A stretch of 64,000 nt of DNA, taken from contig NZ_VCRA01000026.1 in NCBI RefSeq assembly GCF_005938385.1, positions 1 to 64,000 on the forward strand. Direction: 5' to 3'. How positions within the stretch are numbered: position 1 is the stretch's first letter; every line of letters begins with the position of its first letter. Position numbers and translations under genes: made by a program. This document shows, one piece after another, positions 17,110 to 26,398 of this stretch. The stretch comes from Paenibacillus mesophilus. GTDB taxonomy: Bacteria; Bacillota; Bacilli; Paenibacillales; NBRC-103111. The notes below the pieces were generated by a model. The model was not told where the DNA came from. It worked only from the letters and a program-made list of their open reading frames with translations, and did not search any database.

Positions 17110-17184
17110 TCGATCCACCCTCCGAATAAGACATTATGCAAAATAGCATAACATTTTGTCATGGTCGTTGCATCCCGGTTTCGC

Positions 17185-17190
17185 TATAAT
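17185..17190 (+). promoter_or_regulatory. -10 box of the sulfatase promoter
   Basis: A perfect TATAAT lies 36 bases upstream of the sulfatase start. No good -35 is visible, as expected for an activator-dependent promoter. ATGCAA (17140-17145 region) and TTGCAT (17169-17174 region) form an inverted repeat between the divergent genes. Confidence 0.45.
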
Positions 17191-17226
17191 TTAAAAGAAA
17201 ATTAGAAGCTTGGGAGGGGTGCTCGA

Positions 17227-18735
17227 ATGAAGCAGCCTAACATTTTGCTTATAACAAGCGACCAGCAGCATTGGAACACGATCGGCGCGTTCAACAAGGA
17301 GATTTCGACGCCGAACTTAGACCGACTCGTCCGCGAAGGGACCGCGTTCTCGCGGGCGTATTGTCCGAACCCGACATGCACGCCGACGCGGGCATCGATC
17401 ATCACGGGACAATATCCAAGCCAGCACGGCGCCTGGACCCTCGGCACGAAGCTGCTCGAGGATCGGCATGTCGTCGGGGACGATTTCGCGAACGCCGGTT
17501 ACCGCACCGCGCTGATCGGAAAGGCGCATTTCCAGCCGCTGCATGGGACGGAGGAATATCCGTCGCTTGAGGCTTACCCGCTCTTGCAGGATCTGGAGTT
17601 TTGGAAGCGGTTCAACGATCGGTTCTATGGTTTCGACCACACAGAGCTGGCGCGTAACCATACGAACGAGGCGCATGTCGGCCAGCATTATGCGATCTGG
17701 ATGGAGCAAAAGGGCTGCACGAATTGGCGAGACTACTTCCTCCCGCCAACGGGGACGATGGACAAGGGCAAGAAGCACAAGTGGGAACTTCCAGAGGAAT
17801 ATCACTACAATACTTGGATCGCGGAACGGACGAACGCACTGCTCGAACAATACCGCGATGCCGGCGAGAGCTTCTTCCTATGGGCCAGCTTCTTCGATCC
17901 GCACCCGCCGTATCTCGTCCCGGAGCCGTGGGATGCGATGTACGACCCGGACCGGCTTACAATTCCGGAGCTCGTCCCGGGCGAACTTGACGACAAGCCT
18001 CCGCATTTCCGCATGACGCAGGAGGAGCGCCCGGACTTCTCACACCTCAAGGAAACCGGCAAAGGAATTCACGGCTACCATTCCCATCTGATGCCGGAAA
18101 CCGAGCGGAAGCGGCTCGTCGCCACGTATTACGGCATGATCAGCCTGATGGACAAATACATCGGCCGCATTCTAGACAAGCTTGACGAGCTCGGCCTCTC
18201 GAACGACACGATCGTAGTCTTCACGACGGATCACGGCCACTTCTTCGGACAACACGGCCTTCAAGCGAAAGGCGGCTTCATGTACGAGGACCTGATCAGG
18301 CTTCCGTTCGTCGTGCGCTGGCCGGGTCGGGTGCCCGCGGGGCGCGTCTCGGACGCGATCCAGTCGCTTGTCGATCTCGCGCCGACGTTCTTGTCGCTGG
18401 CCGGCATTTCCATTCCGCACGCAATGACCGGCATCGATCAATCGAAGGTATGGCTCGGGGAGCGAAGCGAAGCGCGCGACCACGCCATTTGCGAATTTCG
18501 GCACGAGCCGACGACAATCCATCAGAAGACGTACGTCGACCGCCGCTATAAGATTACGGTTTATTACAACCAAACCTATGGAGAAATGTTCGATCTTGAA
18601 AGCGACCCGAACGAGCTGAACAATTTATGGGACAGCCCGGACCACGCCTTTCTTAAGTGCGAGCTACTGCTGAAGTATGCCTGGGCCGAACTCGGCAAGG
18701 AGTCGATGCCGATGCCGCGCATCAGCGGGGCTTAG
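17227..18735 (+). CDS. Type I sulfatase
   Basis: 502 residues of the alkaline-phosphatase-like sulfatase family, hydrolysing sulfate esters. The metal-binding LLITSDQQHWNT is at the N-terminus. The formylglycine site is Cys51-Thr-Pro-Thr-Arg55, and GKAHFQP is the second signature. Downstream TTDHGHFFGQHG carries further metal ligands. The cysteine type needs conversion to formylglycine by an anaerobic-type maturase or FGE, not found in this window. There is no signal peptide, so it acts inside the cell on imported sugar. GGGAGGGG ribosome site; divergent AraC regulator; terminator downstream. Confidence 0.92.
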   Translation: MKQPNILLITSDQQHWNTIGAFNKEISTPNLDRLVREGTAFSRAYCPNPTCTPTRASIITGQYPSQHGAWTLGTKLLEDRHVVGDDFANAGYRTALIGKAHFQPLHGTEEYPSLEAYPLLQDLEFWKRFNDRFYGFDHTELARNHTNEAHVGQHYAIWMEQKGCTNWRDYFLPPTGTMDKGKKHKWELPEEYHYNTWIAERTNALLEQYRDAGESFFLWASFFDPHPPYLVPEPWDAMYDPDRLTIPELVPGELDDKPPHFRMTQEERPDFSHLKETGKGIHGYHSHLMPETERKRLVATYYGMISLMDKYIGRILDKLDELGLSNDTIVVFTTDHGHFFGQHGLQAKGGFMYEDLIRLPFVVRWPGRVPAGRVSDAIQSLVDLAPTFLSLAGISIPHAMTGIDQSKVWLGERSEARDHAICEFRHEPTTIHQKTYVDRRYKITVYYNQTYGEMFDLESDPNELNNLWDSPDHAFLKCELLLKYAWAELGKESMPMPRISGA

Positions 18736-18788
18736 CGACAAAGCGAGGCGGGGAAAGCTTCGATTCTTTATGACAATCAAGGATAAGA

Positions 18789-18820
18789 GAAAGCCGTCAC
18801 AACCGGGTGTGACGGCTTTC
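18789..18820. terminator. Bidirectional terminator
   Basis: GAAAGCCGTCACA and TGTGACGGCTTTC form a perfect stem between the convergent sulfatase and rifampin phosphotransferase genes, with A/T-rich flanks on both sides. Confidence 0.75.
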
Positions 18821-18838
18821 ATCTGATAAATTCAGCTA

Positions 18839-21457
18839 TTACAATATTTCGATATACCCTTCCGTTCCATGCACGCGAATTCGCTGCCCATCTTTTATCA
18901 GTTTGGTGGCATTTTCCACGCCGACAACTGCCGGCAAGCCATATTCACGCGCGATAACGGCTCCATGGGTCATCAGTCCGCCAACTTCGGTGACCAGGCC
19001 TTTTATGGATACAAACAATGGTGTCCAGCTAGGGTCGGTAAAGGAGGTGACTAATATATCTCCTTCTTCCAGGTCGGCATCTTCCATGTTTAAGATGACA
19101 CGCGCTCGTCCCTCTATAACTCCGGCAGAAACAGGCAGACCTGCAATAGCTTCGGCTGGGAGATTTTCTCGTTTGTATTTGCCTGCAACGATTTCACCAT
19201 CGGACGTGATAACACGCGGTGGAGTTAGTTTTTCATATAATCTGTATTCGTCTTTTCGTTTGCCGATGATCTGATAATCCAGTTTCTTTGTGCGTACGAC
19301 TTCGTGAAGTTCTTCAAAAGACAGATAGTATATATCTTCTTTTTCATGAATAACGCCCGCTTGTACGAGTTGTTCGGCTTCTTTCAGTAAAGCCTGCTTA
19401 TACACGAAGTAGCGATTAACCATGCCGTATTTTGGGTATTCCCGATAACCGATGAAATTCCGGATGAGATCGATCATTCTTTTTGTTTCTTTGGCTTTTT
19501 GTTCACCGTCCGGCAATTGCTTCAATCGATCCAATAGCTCTTGTTCTTTTTTCAAAGCTTCCTGTAGCCCTTGCTCAAATTTCCGTTTGCTTGCATTCGG
19601 CTCAAAATTTTTGAGGTTACCCAGAATCATCGGGACAAGTGTAATTGGTTTTTCACTCCATCGAGTTCTGGTAATATCGATTTCTCCGGCACATCGCATT
19701 CCGTATTTGTTAAGATAAGCATGGATAGCGTCCCCAGTTTCCTGTCCACCCTCAAACTTAACCAGTTCATCCAAAAAGCTATCGTTTTTAACATGTTGTA
19801 AATAATCAATTACTTCCGGATAAGGACGAATCACATCCGCGACATCCAATAGCGCCAAACCCATTTCCGAAGTAATATTGTTCGGAACAGATTGAGAAAG
19901 CGTATCCGCTGCGTTTTTTTCACCTAACCACTTGTTCATGTGTTCATTGATCCATGCTGAAGCATCCATAGCAGCCATAAACACAGCCGAGCTTTTTGGG
20001 TCAAATAAAATCTTCTTTAATTGCTGCTGAATATCTTCCAGAATAAAATCAAATAAATCGGATCCTGATTTCGTTTGGATGTTTTGTTTTAACTCCTCTA
20101 TCGATGCTTGATTACGCTTAATCAAATCAGAAACGATGGTCGGATCGTTTTCGATTTGTGTTTGAGAACCCGCTGACGATGTACCTTTATTACTTTTACC
20201 GGGACTCGGTTCTTTCTTATCATCCGGAGACGATTTTATAAAATCTCCTCGCTCTATTAGGGTCATAAGTGCGTCTTTTAAGAGCGGATCGTGTTGTCCC
20301 ATTGTATTTAATAGGGTTTCTCTGCTGACAGATGAAGCCAGCATAGGTGTAACATCAACAAACAACCTTCCGCCAGCCTTACGCATGGGTGCAGGTGTAG
20401 TCAATAGAAAAAAAGACAAGCCCAGTGGTTTTATGGGATCCGTCATCATTTGTTGATGACCAACAGAGATATAGACGTGATTTTTGTGATCGCTCGCTTC
20501 AGGGATGGGGTATAATGTTGTGATTGGTCGACTTTGGACAATATAAAAGGTATCATCAACCAAACACCATTCGATATCTTGCGGGCAGCCAAAATAAGCT
20601 TCAATCTGTCTTCCGATGCGTGCCAGTTGTAAAATTTGTTGTTCCGTAAGGGTTTGAGTCTTTTGCTGATCGGGATCGATCTGCACTGTCTCTGTTCCGC
20701 CTTCTTTTCGTCCATAGATAGCCAATTTTTTGGTTGCTATCCTCTTATCGACGATTTCCTCTTCCTGTACTTTATAACAATCGGCAGATACCAAGCCGGA
20801 GACCAGTGCTTCACCAAGTCCAAAACCGGCATCGATGGATAGCAGCTTTCGGTTACAAGTAATCGGATCAGCGGTAAATAAAATCCCCGAAGCCTGCGGG
20901 AAAACCATCCTTTGAACGATAACGGATAAATAAACTTGTCTGTGGTCAAATCCATTTTGCATACGGTAGATTACTGCGCGATCCGTAAATAGGGAAGCCC
21001 AACATTTGCTGATATGCTGCATGATTGCTTCTTCGCCGATGATATTTAAATAAGTGTCTTGTTGACCGGCAAAAGAGGCATGCGGTAAATCTTCAGCAGT
21101 CGCACTAGAACGCACTGCATAAGCATGTTCGTTGCCAAACCGGGAGAGATAGTGAGTAACTGCTTTCACCACGTCGGAAGGAATTTCCGCTTCTATAATG
21201 ATTTGTCGAATTTTCCTGCTTATTTCACCAATTTGATCTCGATCGTCTGCTTTCAGCATCGTTAGTCGATTGAGCAAAACACGATACGTTTCGTTTTGTT
21301 CGATGGCTTTTTGGTATCCCGCTGTTGTAACACAAAATCCTTCCGGTACTTGTATCCCTTCAATTTTTGACAATTCCGCTAAATTCAATCCTTTTCCGCC
21401 AATGAGCGAAAGCTGCGTTTTTTCGATTTCCTGGAGGCCGAGAACCAATGAACTCAT
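18839..21457 (-). CDS. rph: Rifampin phosphotransferase
   Basis: 872 residues, close in length and motif order to the Listeria-type enzyme, which uses ATP and water to phosphorylate rifampin. The N-terminal ATP-grasp (GGKGLNLAEL, then AVRSSATAEDLPHASFAGQQDTYLN) runs to about residue 315. A rifampin-binding middle domain comes next, with a low-complexity Lys/Ser/Gly insertion at about 405-425. The C-terminal swivelling domain has the phosphohistidine His831 in GGLMTHGAVIARE. Related PEP synthases are longer and differ in the middle. ATG 21457 has AGGAGAG upstream; the TTG 15 codons before has none. Probable product: chromosomal rifamycin resistance. Confidence 0.88.
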   Translation of the reverse strand: MSSLVLGLQEIEKTQLSLIGGKGLNLAELSKIEGIQVPEGFCVTTAGYQKAIEQNETYRVLLNRLTMLKADDRDQIGEISRKIRQIIIEAEIPSDVVKAVTHYLSRFGNEHAYAVRSSATAEDLPHASFAGQQDTYLNIIGEEAIMQHISKCWASLFTDRAVIYRMQNGFDHRQVYLSVIVQRMVFPQASGILFTADPITCNRKLLSIDAGFGLGEALVSGLVSADCYKVQEEEIVDKRIATKKLAIYGRKEGGTETVQIDPDQQKTQTLTEQQILQLARIGRQIEAYFGCPQDIEWCLVDDTFYIVQSRPITTLYPIPEASDHKNHVYISVGHQQMMTDPIKPLGLSFFLLTTPAPMRKAGGRLFVDVTPMLASSVSRETLLNTMGQHDPLLKDALMTLIERGDFIKSSPDDKKEPSPGKSNKGTSSAGSQTQIENDPTIVSDLIKRNQASIEELKQNIQTKSGSDLFDFILEDIQQQLKKILFDPKSSAVFMAAMDASAWINEHMNKWLGEKNAADTLSQSVPNNITSEMGLALLDVADVIRPYPEVIDYLQHVKNDSFLDELVKFEGGQETGDAIHAYLNKYGMRCAGEIDITRTRWSEKPITLVPMILGNLKNFEPNASKRKFEQGLQEALKKEQELLDRLKQLPDGEQKAKETKRMIDLIRNFIGYREYPKYGMVNRYFVYKQALLKEAEQLVQAGVIHEKEDIYYLSFEELHEVVRTKKLDYQIIGKRKDEYRLYEKLTPPRVITSDGEIVAGKYKRENLPAEAIAGLPVSAGVIEGRARVILNMEDADLEEGDILVTSFTDPSWTPLFVSIKGLVTEVGGLMTHGAVIAREYGLPAVVGVENATKLIKDGQRIRVHGTEGYIEIL

Positions 21458-21537
21458 TCCACATCTCTCCTGACCATTAAATTTTGAAAAAACATTTGAC
21501 AAGAGCTTATCGGCATGGTACGATTAAAGTGTAGGAT

Positions 21538-21566
21538 GAGATAATTGTGTTCATGCAACTTGACAA
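21538..21566 (-). promoter_or_regulatory. Probable rph promoter
   Basis: TTGTCA (21566-21561), a 17-base spacer and TATCTC (21543-21538) on the minus strand. It lies inside an 11-base near-perfect inverted repeat (21535-21545 with 21580-21590) that could bind a regulator. The published rifamycin-associated element is not recognisable here. Confidence 0.45.
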
Positions 21567-21613
21567 AAGTCGTGATCTGATTATATCATCGCGTCTGTTT
21601 ATATGCAATATCT

Positions 21614-21646
21614 AAGAACCTGATAGTACTATCCAGGTTCTTTTTT
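21614..21646 (+). terminator. Orphan hairpin with T-run
   Basis: AAGAACCTG pairs with CAGGTTCTT around a self-complementary ATAGTACTAT, followed on the plus strand by TTTTTT. No plus-strand gene ends here, so it either insulates the rph promoter or serves readthrough. Nothing else is seen in 21591-21748. Confidence 0.5.
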
Positions 21647-21748
21647 GATCGTTATTAAATGCATAAGTTCGCTAAAGGGGTTCGTCTCACAGTTGTCGTT
21701 TTGTCGTTGTCATATGTGTTGCATCCTCGTACCCGATAGCTGAACACC

Positions 21749-22201
21749 TTACTCCTTATACTTACTCAACAATTTATCAATCTCAATTCCGTTTATGATT
21801 AGTCCCGTTACATTGCAGTCATTGATTACTACATTGGACAAATCACATTTCGTAAACTGTGTATTTCTTAAAATGCAATTAACAAATACTACCGGTCTGT
21901 AATTTTCTTCAGGACTATAGTTGGCATCAATACCTTCTATTGGCCAGTCAATATCACGAAACTGTGCACCGGTCATTTGCGCTTTCTCGAATACAATATC
22001 GCTCATATTTGCAATTGATATTCTGGCCCCCGTCAAATTCACATCGTTTAGAGTTACTCCTTCCAAATTCGCACAGTTGATTTTTGTTCCAGCCAAGTCC
22101 ACTTCTTGAAACGAGAGCCTTTTAGCATCGACTTGATTAAATTTGGAGTCTGAAATGTCGGTCATCTGCAATTGAACTGCTCCATTCACCCATTCGTTCA
22201 T
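21749..22201 (-). CDS. Pentapeptide-repeat protein
   Basis: 150 residues made largely of A(D/N)LxX-type repeats (DISDSKFNQVD, VDLAGTKINCANLEGVTLND, VNLTGARISIANMSDIVFEK, CDLSNVVINDCNVTGLIING), which fold into a right-handed quadrilateral beta-helix. Some relatives mimic DNA and protect gyrase, but most have no known role, so no function is claimed. ATG 22201 has AGGAGGT upstream, which decides the start; the frame 20 codons longer lacks a site. The gene is AT-rich compared with neighbours. Confidence 0.82.
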   Translation of the reverse strand: MNEWVNGAVQLQMTDISDSKFNQVDAKRLSFQEVDLAGTKINCANLEGVTLNDVNLTGARISIANMSDIVFEKAQMTGAQFRDIDWPIEGIDANYSPEENYRPVVFVNCILRNTQFTKCDLSNVVINDCNVTGLIINGIEIDKLLSKYKE

Positions 22202-22433
22202 ATTTATTAACCTCCTACAATTTTTAGGTTTGGACGTACCTATTAATAGGATAGATGCCAACTATCCAATAAATCTCACAAAAGATTCTGCCTACTTCTC
22301 CATCGATAAATAATTTGATTGTCGCCTATCAAGCCACTGAACTTAATGAGTAAAGTATCTTCTTCACCAAAGGAGTTCTTCTCCCATGACGCTGCCGCTC
22401 TGGTCAGGAGGGTCGGTAACCGGATCAGGCAAA

Positions 22434-23321
22434 CTACCCCTCCCAAGCCCCTAACTTCTTACGATACGATGCCGGGGTAACGCCTTCGCGCTTTCGGAAC
22501 ATCTGGACGAAGTGACTAAGATCTTCGAAGCCCGTCAGTTCGGCAATGGAGGCTAAGGAAAGTCCGCTTGCGGCAAGGAGCTCTTTGGCTTTCTCAATGC
22601 GGGTGTGAAGGATGTATTGATGCGGGGACATGCCCATTACTTGCCGAAACACCGTCCGCATATGTCCTTCGCTTAGAGCCGCCTGCCTCGCTAGTTCATC
22701 GGCCTGCAGCTTACGGGCATAGTTTCTTCGGATATACGTACAGATGTCGTTGACTCTCCGGTCGATGACGGGGTTCGGCGTGGTCATATAGGGAAGCATG
22801 GCTTGCGTCATCAGGGACAGCCACAGCTTGAGCTTGCCCTCCCAGGCTAGTGCAAAGCCGGCGTGTGCGGCGGAGAGGAAGGACTCCGACTTCTCTGCGA
22901 GGAATTGTCGGAACATGGGGGCCTCCTCCTTCAGCTTATACCAGATGCGGGTCAGCTCCCGCGGCTCATGCCGGGGGTACGCCTGCATGACAATGGGAAT
23001 GCCGTATCGTTCCGTCCAATCAAGCCCTCCCGCGATCGCTTGAATCCCCATAGACAAGTAATGAATCGGCGCCTTGTCCCGACTTCCATATGTTGTAGAA
23101 ACGTTCGTGTTCGTCGACAAGGCTACCAGCATACCGGGCCTCAGCTCGTGCTGCTCGCCGGAAGCCATGAGGAGCCGACTCCCCTCAAGGATGTACCAGA
23201 ACGTGGTAACGGGAATCCGGTAGTCGGTAAAATTCCAGTCCGCCTCTCTGTGCCAATCAAATACAAAATAAAAGGTCACGTCGTATTCGCCGGTTGCCCT
23301 GCGATACAGCTGATGGTCCAT
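22434..23321 (-). CDS. AraC-family regulator
   Basis: 295 residues: an N-terminal cupin-like sensor (TTFWYILEGSRLLMASGEQH, ELRPGMLVALST) and C-terminal double helix-turn-helix (KLQADELARQAALSEGHMRT and SLASIAELTGFEDLSHFVQM). The ATG at 23321 with GGGGG upstream is preferred. Divergent from a sulfatase gene; likely its local activator. The sequence TTGATT, 17 bases, ATTATA upstream on the minus strand is a possible promoter. Confidence 0.85.
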   Translation of the reverse strand: MDHQLYRRATGEYDVTFYFVFDWHREADWNFTDYRIPVTTFWYILEGSRLLMASGEQHELRPGMLVALSTNTNVSTTYGSRDKAPIHYLSMGIQAIAGGLDWTERYGIPIVMQAYPRHEPRELTRIWYKLKEEAPMFRQFLAEKSESFLSAAHAGFALAWEGKLKLWLSLMTQAMLPYMTTPNPVIDRRVNDICTYIRRNYARKLQADELARQAALSEGHMRTVFRQVMGMSPHQYILHTRIEKAKELLAASGLSLASIAELTGFEDLSHFVQMFRKREGVTPASYRKKLGAWEG

Positions 23322-23457
23322 CGCTGTTCCCCCGAATCGTTTAATCTTCGTTTTCTTATATAATATCGTTGTTTCTCCTCTAATCAAATCGCCTATTTTC
23401 CTTATAATTTAATATATATCTTCGGAATACAATATTATCCTTGAGGAGTGTCGGCGG

Positions 23458-24819
23458 ATGGCGATGAAGGAGAATGAGCGTCCAAATGTGATTGTATTTT
23501 TCACCGATCAGCAGCGCTGGGATACGACGGGAGTGCACGGCAACCCGCTCGGGCTGACACCGAATTTTGACCGGATGGCACAGGAAGGAACGCATCTGTA
23601 CAACTCCTTCACCTGTCAGCCGGTGTGCGGTCCCGCACGCTCCTGCCTCCAAACGGGTATGTATGCTACGACAACGGGCTGCTACCGAAACAACATTCCG
23701 CTTCCTCATGAGAAGCGTACCTTGGCCCACTATTTTAAAGATGCGGGTTATGAAACGGGGTATATCGGCAAGTGGCATCTGTCGAAGCATGAGCCTGTTC
23801 CCGTACAGGATCGCGGCGGTTACGAGTATTGGCTGGCGGCCAATGTCCTTGAATTCTCCTCGGATGCTTATAATACCGTGCTTTACGATAACGATTGCCA
23901 AGAGGTGAAGCTGCCGGGCTATCGCGTGGACGCACAGACGGATGCGGCCATTCGGTATATCGACCGGCATCGGAAAGATCCGTTCTTTCTGTTCCTGTCC
24001 TATATTGAACCGCATCATCAGAATCATCGGGACAATTACCCCGCGCCCGACGGGTATGAGGGACTCTACACGGACCGGTGGACGCCGCCCGATCTGAAGG
24101 CGTTAGTCGGCACGGCACCTCAGCACCTGGGCGGTTATTACGGGATGGTCAAGCGGTTGGACGAAGCGCTGGGACGCCTGATGGATGCATTGAAGAGCCT
24201 GGATCTGACGAGAAAAACGATCATTCTCTTCACATCCGATCATGGCTGCCATTTCAAAACCCGCAATGGGGAATACAAGCGCAGCGCCCATGACAGCTCC
24301 ATAAGGACGCCTACTGCGATCTATGGACCGGGCTTTATGCAGGGAGGACAACTACGGAAGCTGGTCAGCTTGGTGGACCTCCCTCCGACGTTACTGGACG
24401 CAGCCGGCATCCCCGTTCCTTCCGATATGCAGGGACGGTCCATTATGCCGCTTACCCGGAGGGAATCCGGGGAATGGCCTGAGGAGGTTCTGGTACAAAT
24501 CAGCGAATCTCAGGTTGGCAGGGCGATTCGAACCGACCGGTGGAAATATAGCGTCAATGCGCCGCAGCTTCATGGCTGGAGCGATTCCGCTTCCGAGCAT
24601 TATGTCGAGGATTTGTTGTACGATCTCGAGTCGGATCCATATGAGCTCGTCAATCTGATTGGGCTTGAATCGTATCGAAGCGTAGCGGATGATTTGAAGC
24701 GAAGACTGATTTCCCGTTTGGTTGAGATCGGCGAACCCGAGCCGGTTATCGCATCTGCAGAGTCCAGACCGGGAGGCCAACGAAGGATATCCATCGAGGA
24801 GCTTCGGGCGAAATTGTAG
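23458..24819 (+). CDS. Type I sulfatase
   Basis: 453 residues. N-terminal metal-binding VIVFFTDQQRWDT, formylglycine site Cys57-Gly-Pro-Ala-Arg61, second signature GKWHLSKHEP, and SDHGCHFKTRNGEYKRS for further metal and substrate contacts. No export signal, so cytosolic. Substrate unknown; sequence style is that of arylsulfatase-like enzymes found in polysaccharide loci. GAGGAG ribosome site 9 bases before ATG. Divergent from an AraC regulator and convergent with another sulfatase; a shared terminator separates them. Confidence 0.92.
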   Translation: MAMKENERPNVIVFFTDQQRWDTTGVHGNPLGLTPNFDRMAQEGTHLYNSFTCQPVCGPARSCLQTGMYATTTGCYRNNIPLPHEKRTLAHYFKDAGYETGYIGKWHLSKHEPVPVQDRGGYEYWLAANVLEFSSDAYNTVLYDNDCQEVKLPGYRVDAQTDAAIRYIDRHRKDPFFLFLSYIEPHHQNHRDNYPAPDGYEGLYTDRWTPPDLKALVGTAPQHLGGYYGMVKRLDEALGRLMDALKSLDLTRKTIILFTSDHGCHFKTRNGEYKRSAHDSSIRTPTAIYGPGFMQGGQLRKLVSLVDLPPTLLDAAGIPVPSDMQGRSIMPLTRRESGEWPEEVLVQISESQVGRAIRTDRWKYSVNAPQLHGWSDSASEHYVEDLLYDLESDPYELVNLIGLESYRSVADDLKRRLISRLVEIGEPEPVIASAESRPGGQRRISIEELRAKL

Positions 24820-24837
24820 CTGTTCCCATGAACGAAG

Positions 24838-24860
24838 AAAAAGCCCCTTTTGGGGCTTTT
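24838..24860. terminator. Bidirectional terminator between convergent sulfatase genes
   Basis: AAAAGCCCC/GGGGCTTTT hairpin with A- and T-runs on both sides. Confidence 0.8.
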
Positions 24861-24873
24861 CCCACTTCCCGGC

Positions 24874-26289
24874 TTATTCGATCTCCTCGACCGGCTCGTC
24901 CAAAACAGCCCGCTGCAGCGTATGCATTTCCGCTTTGAGCGCAGGTACTAGCTCGGCATATGCAGGATCTGAATATACATTATTCATTTCATGAGGATCG
25001 TTATCCAAGTCGAATAGTTCCCACTCCGGCGGGCGCTTCTCCTCCATCGACCCTGACGTTCCCAGAGCCTCCGCATAGTAATAGATCAACTTATAACGGT
25101 TAGTTCGGATGCCGTAATGAGAGTATACATTGTGGTGCTCATCCAGATGCATCCAATACCGGTAATACATCGAGGTTCGCCAATCATCCGGCTTATTTCC
25201 CTCAAAGATCGGACGCAGGCTATGGCCCTGCATTTCCTTTGGAACAGCAACCCCGGCATAATCAAGGAACGTCGACGGGAAGTCGATATTCAGCGTCATT
25301 GCCCCCGTTGCCGAGCCCGGCCGAATCGCGCGCGGGTAACGGACTACGAAAGGCATACGCAAAGACTCCTCGTACATAAACCGTTTGTCGTACCAGCCAT
25401 GATCGCCCAAGAAGAAGCCCTGATCCGATGTATACACGACGATGGTATCCTCCGCCAAGCCTTCCCTGTCTAAATAATCAAGCAGCCGTCCGACATTTTC
25501 ATCGATCGAAGCGACGCATCGCAAGTAGTCCTTTATATACCGCTGGTATCTCCACTTCTTCTCCTCAAGCGGCGTCAGTCCTTTAGGCGGCAATCCTTTC
25601 AGGTCCACTTCGTCCTTCATATCGCGGTCAATCCGCATTTTTGCCTCAACCGCAGCTTGAGAGCGATTGGAATAATCGTCGTAGAACGTCTCCGGTTCCG
25701 GAATGTCGATATCCTCATACAGGTTCGCATACTTGGCCGCCGGCTCCCAAGGCCGATGCGGCGCCTTATGATGGCACATCAGCATAAACGGACGATCCTT
25801 GTCGCGCCGATCCAGCCAGTCGATGCAAAAATCTGCCATCAGATCCGTAACATACCCCGGGTATTGCTTTCGCTCCCCCATTTCGATAAAGACAGGATCA
25901 TGATATTGCCCCTGTCCCGGTACGACCGTCCAGTAGTCGAAGCCCGTCGGGTCGGCATCGCCGCCGTGACCGAGATGCCACTTGCCGACAATGGCGGTCT
26001 GGTATCCCTCCGCCTGCAGCAGCTTCGGATAGGTCATCTGTTTGCCGTCGAAGTCGTCGTTTATCGATTTCACGCCGTTCAAGTGGTTGTACGTTCCGGT
26101 GAGAATCGCCGCGCGGCTCGGGGAACAGATGGAGTTGGTGCAAAAGCAGTTGTCGAAGCGCATTCCTTCGTTTGCAATACGATCGATGTTCGGCGTTTCG
26201 TTAATGCGGCTTTCATAACAGCTCATGGCATGGGAAGCATGATCATCGGACATGATGAACAATATATTCGGTCTTTTGTCGGCTTTCAT
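24874..26289 (-). CDS. Type I sulfatase
   Basis: 471 residues. Metal-binding ILFIMSDDHASHAMSCY, formylglycine site Cys-Ser-Pro-Ser-Arg at residues 55-59, GKWHLGHGGDADPTGFDYW, and TSDQGFFLGDHGWYDKRFMYEES, which fits the large choline-sulfatase/heparan-type branch. No export signal. ATG 26289 follows GAGGTG by 6 bases; a GTG three codons earlier overlaps that site. Divergent from an AraC regulator with candidate binding repeats between them. Confidence 0.92.
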   Translation of the reverse strand: MKADKRPNILFIMSDDHASHAMSCYESRINETPNIDRIANEGMRFDNCFCTNSICSPSRAAILTGTYNHLNGVKSINDDFDGKQMTYPKLLQAEGYQTAIVGKWHLGHGGDADPTGFDYWTVVPGQGQYHDPVFIEMGERKQYPGYVTDLMADFCIDWLDRRDKDRPFMLMCHHKAPHRPWEPAAKYANLYEDIDIPEPETFYDDYSNRSQAAVEAKMRIDRDMKDEVDLKGLPPKGLTPLEEKKWRYQRYIKDYLRCVASIDENVGRLLDYLDREGLAEDTIVVYTSDQGFFLGDHGWYDKRFMYEESLRMPFVVRYPRAIRPGSATGAMTLNIDFPSTFLDYAGVAVPKEMQGHSLRPIFEGNKPDDWRTSMYYRYWMHLDEHHNVYSHYGIRTNRYKLIYYYAEALGTSGSMEEKRPPEWELFDLDNDPHEMNNVYSDPAYAELVPALKAEMHTLQRAVLDEPVEEIE

Positions 26290-26335
26290 CGTCTTCACCT
26301 CATGTCCAGTATAGACGGAAAGACTTTACAAACAC

Positions 26336-26363
26336 CATGTATAAAGTTACGATTACATGTATA
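26336..26363. promoter_or_regulatory. Direct repeats in the sulfatase/AraC control region
   Basis: CATGTATA occurs at 26336-26343 and 26356-26363, 20 bases apart and so on the same DNA face, between divergent sulfatase and AraC genes. This is the geometry of AraC-type half-sites. The second copy overlaps an ATG at 26357, which argues for the later start of the regulator. Confidence 0.5.
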
Positions 26364-26398
26364 GAACCACAATCACTTCGGCAAAGGTTTCGGACTTT

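Noticed and set aside
21460..21600. Rifamycin-associated element upstream of rph
   Set aside because: The GC-rich inverted repeat known for this element is not present; only an AT-rich inverted repeat was found.
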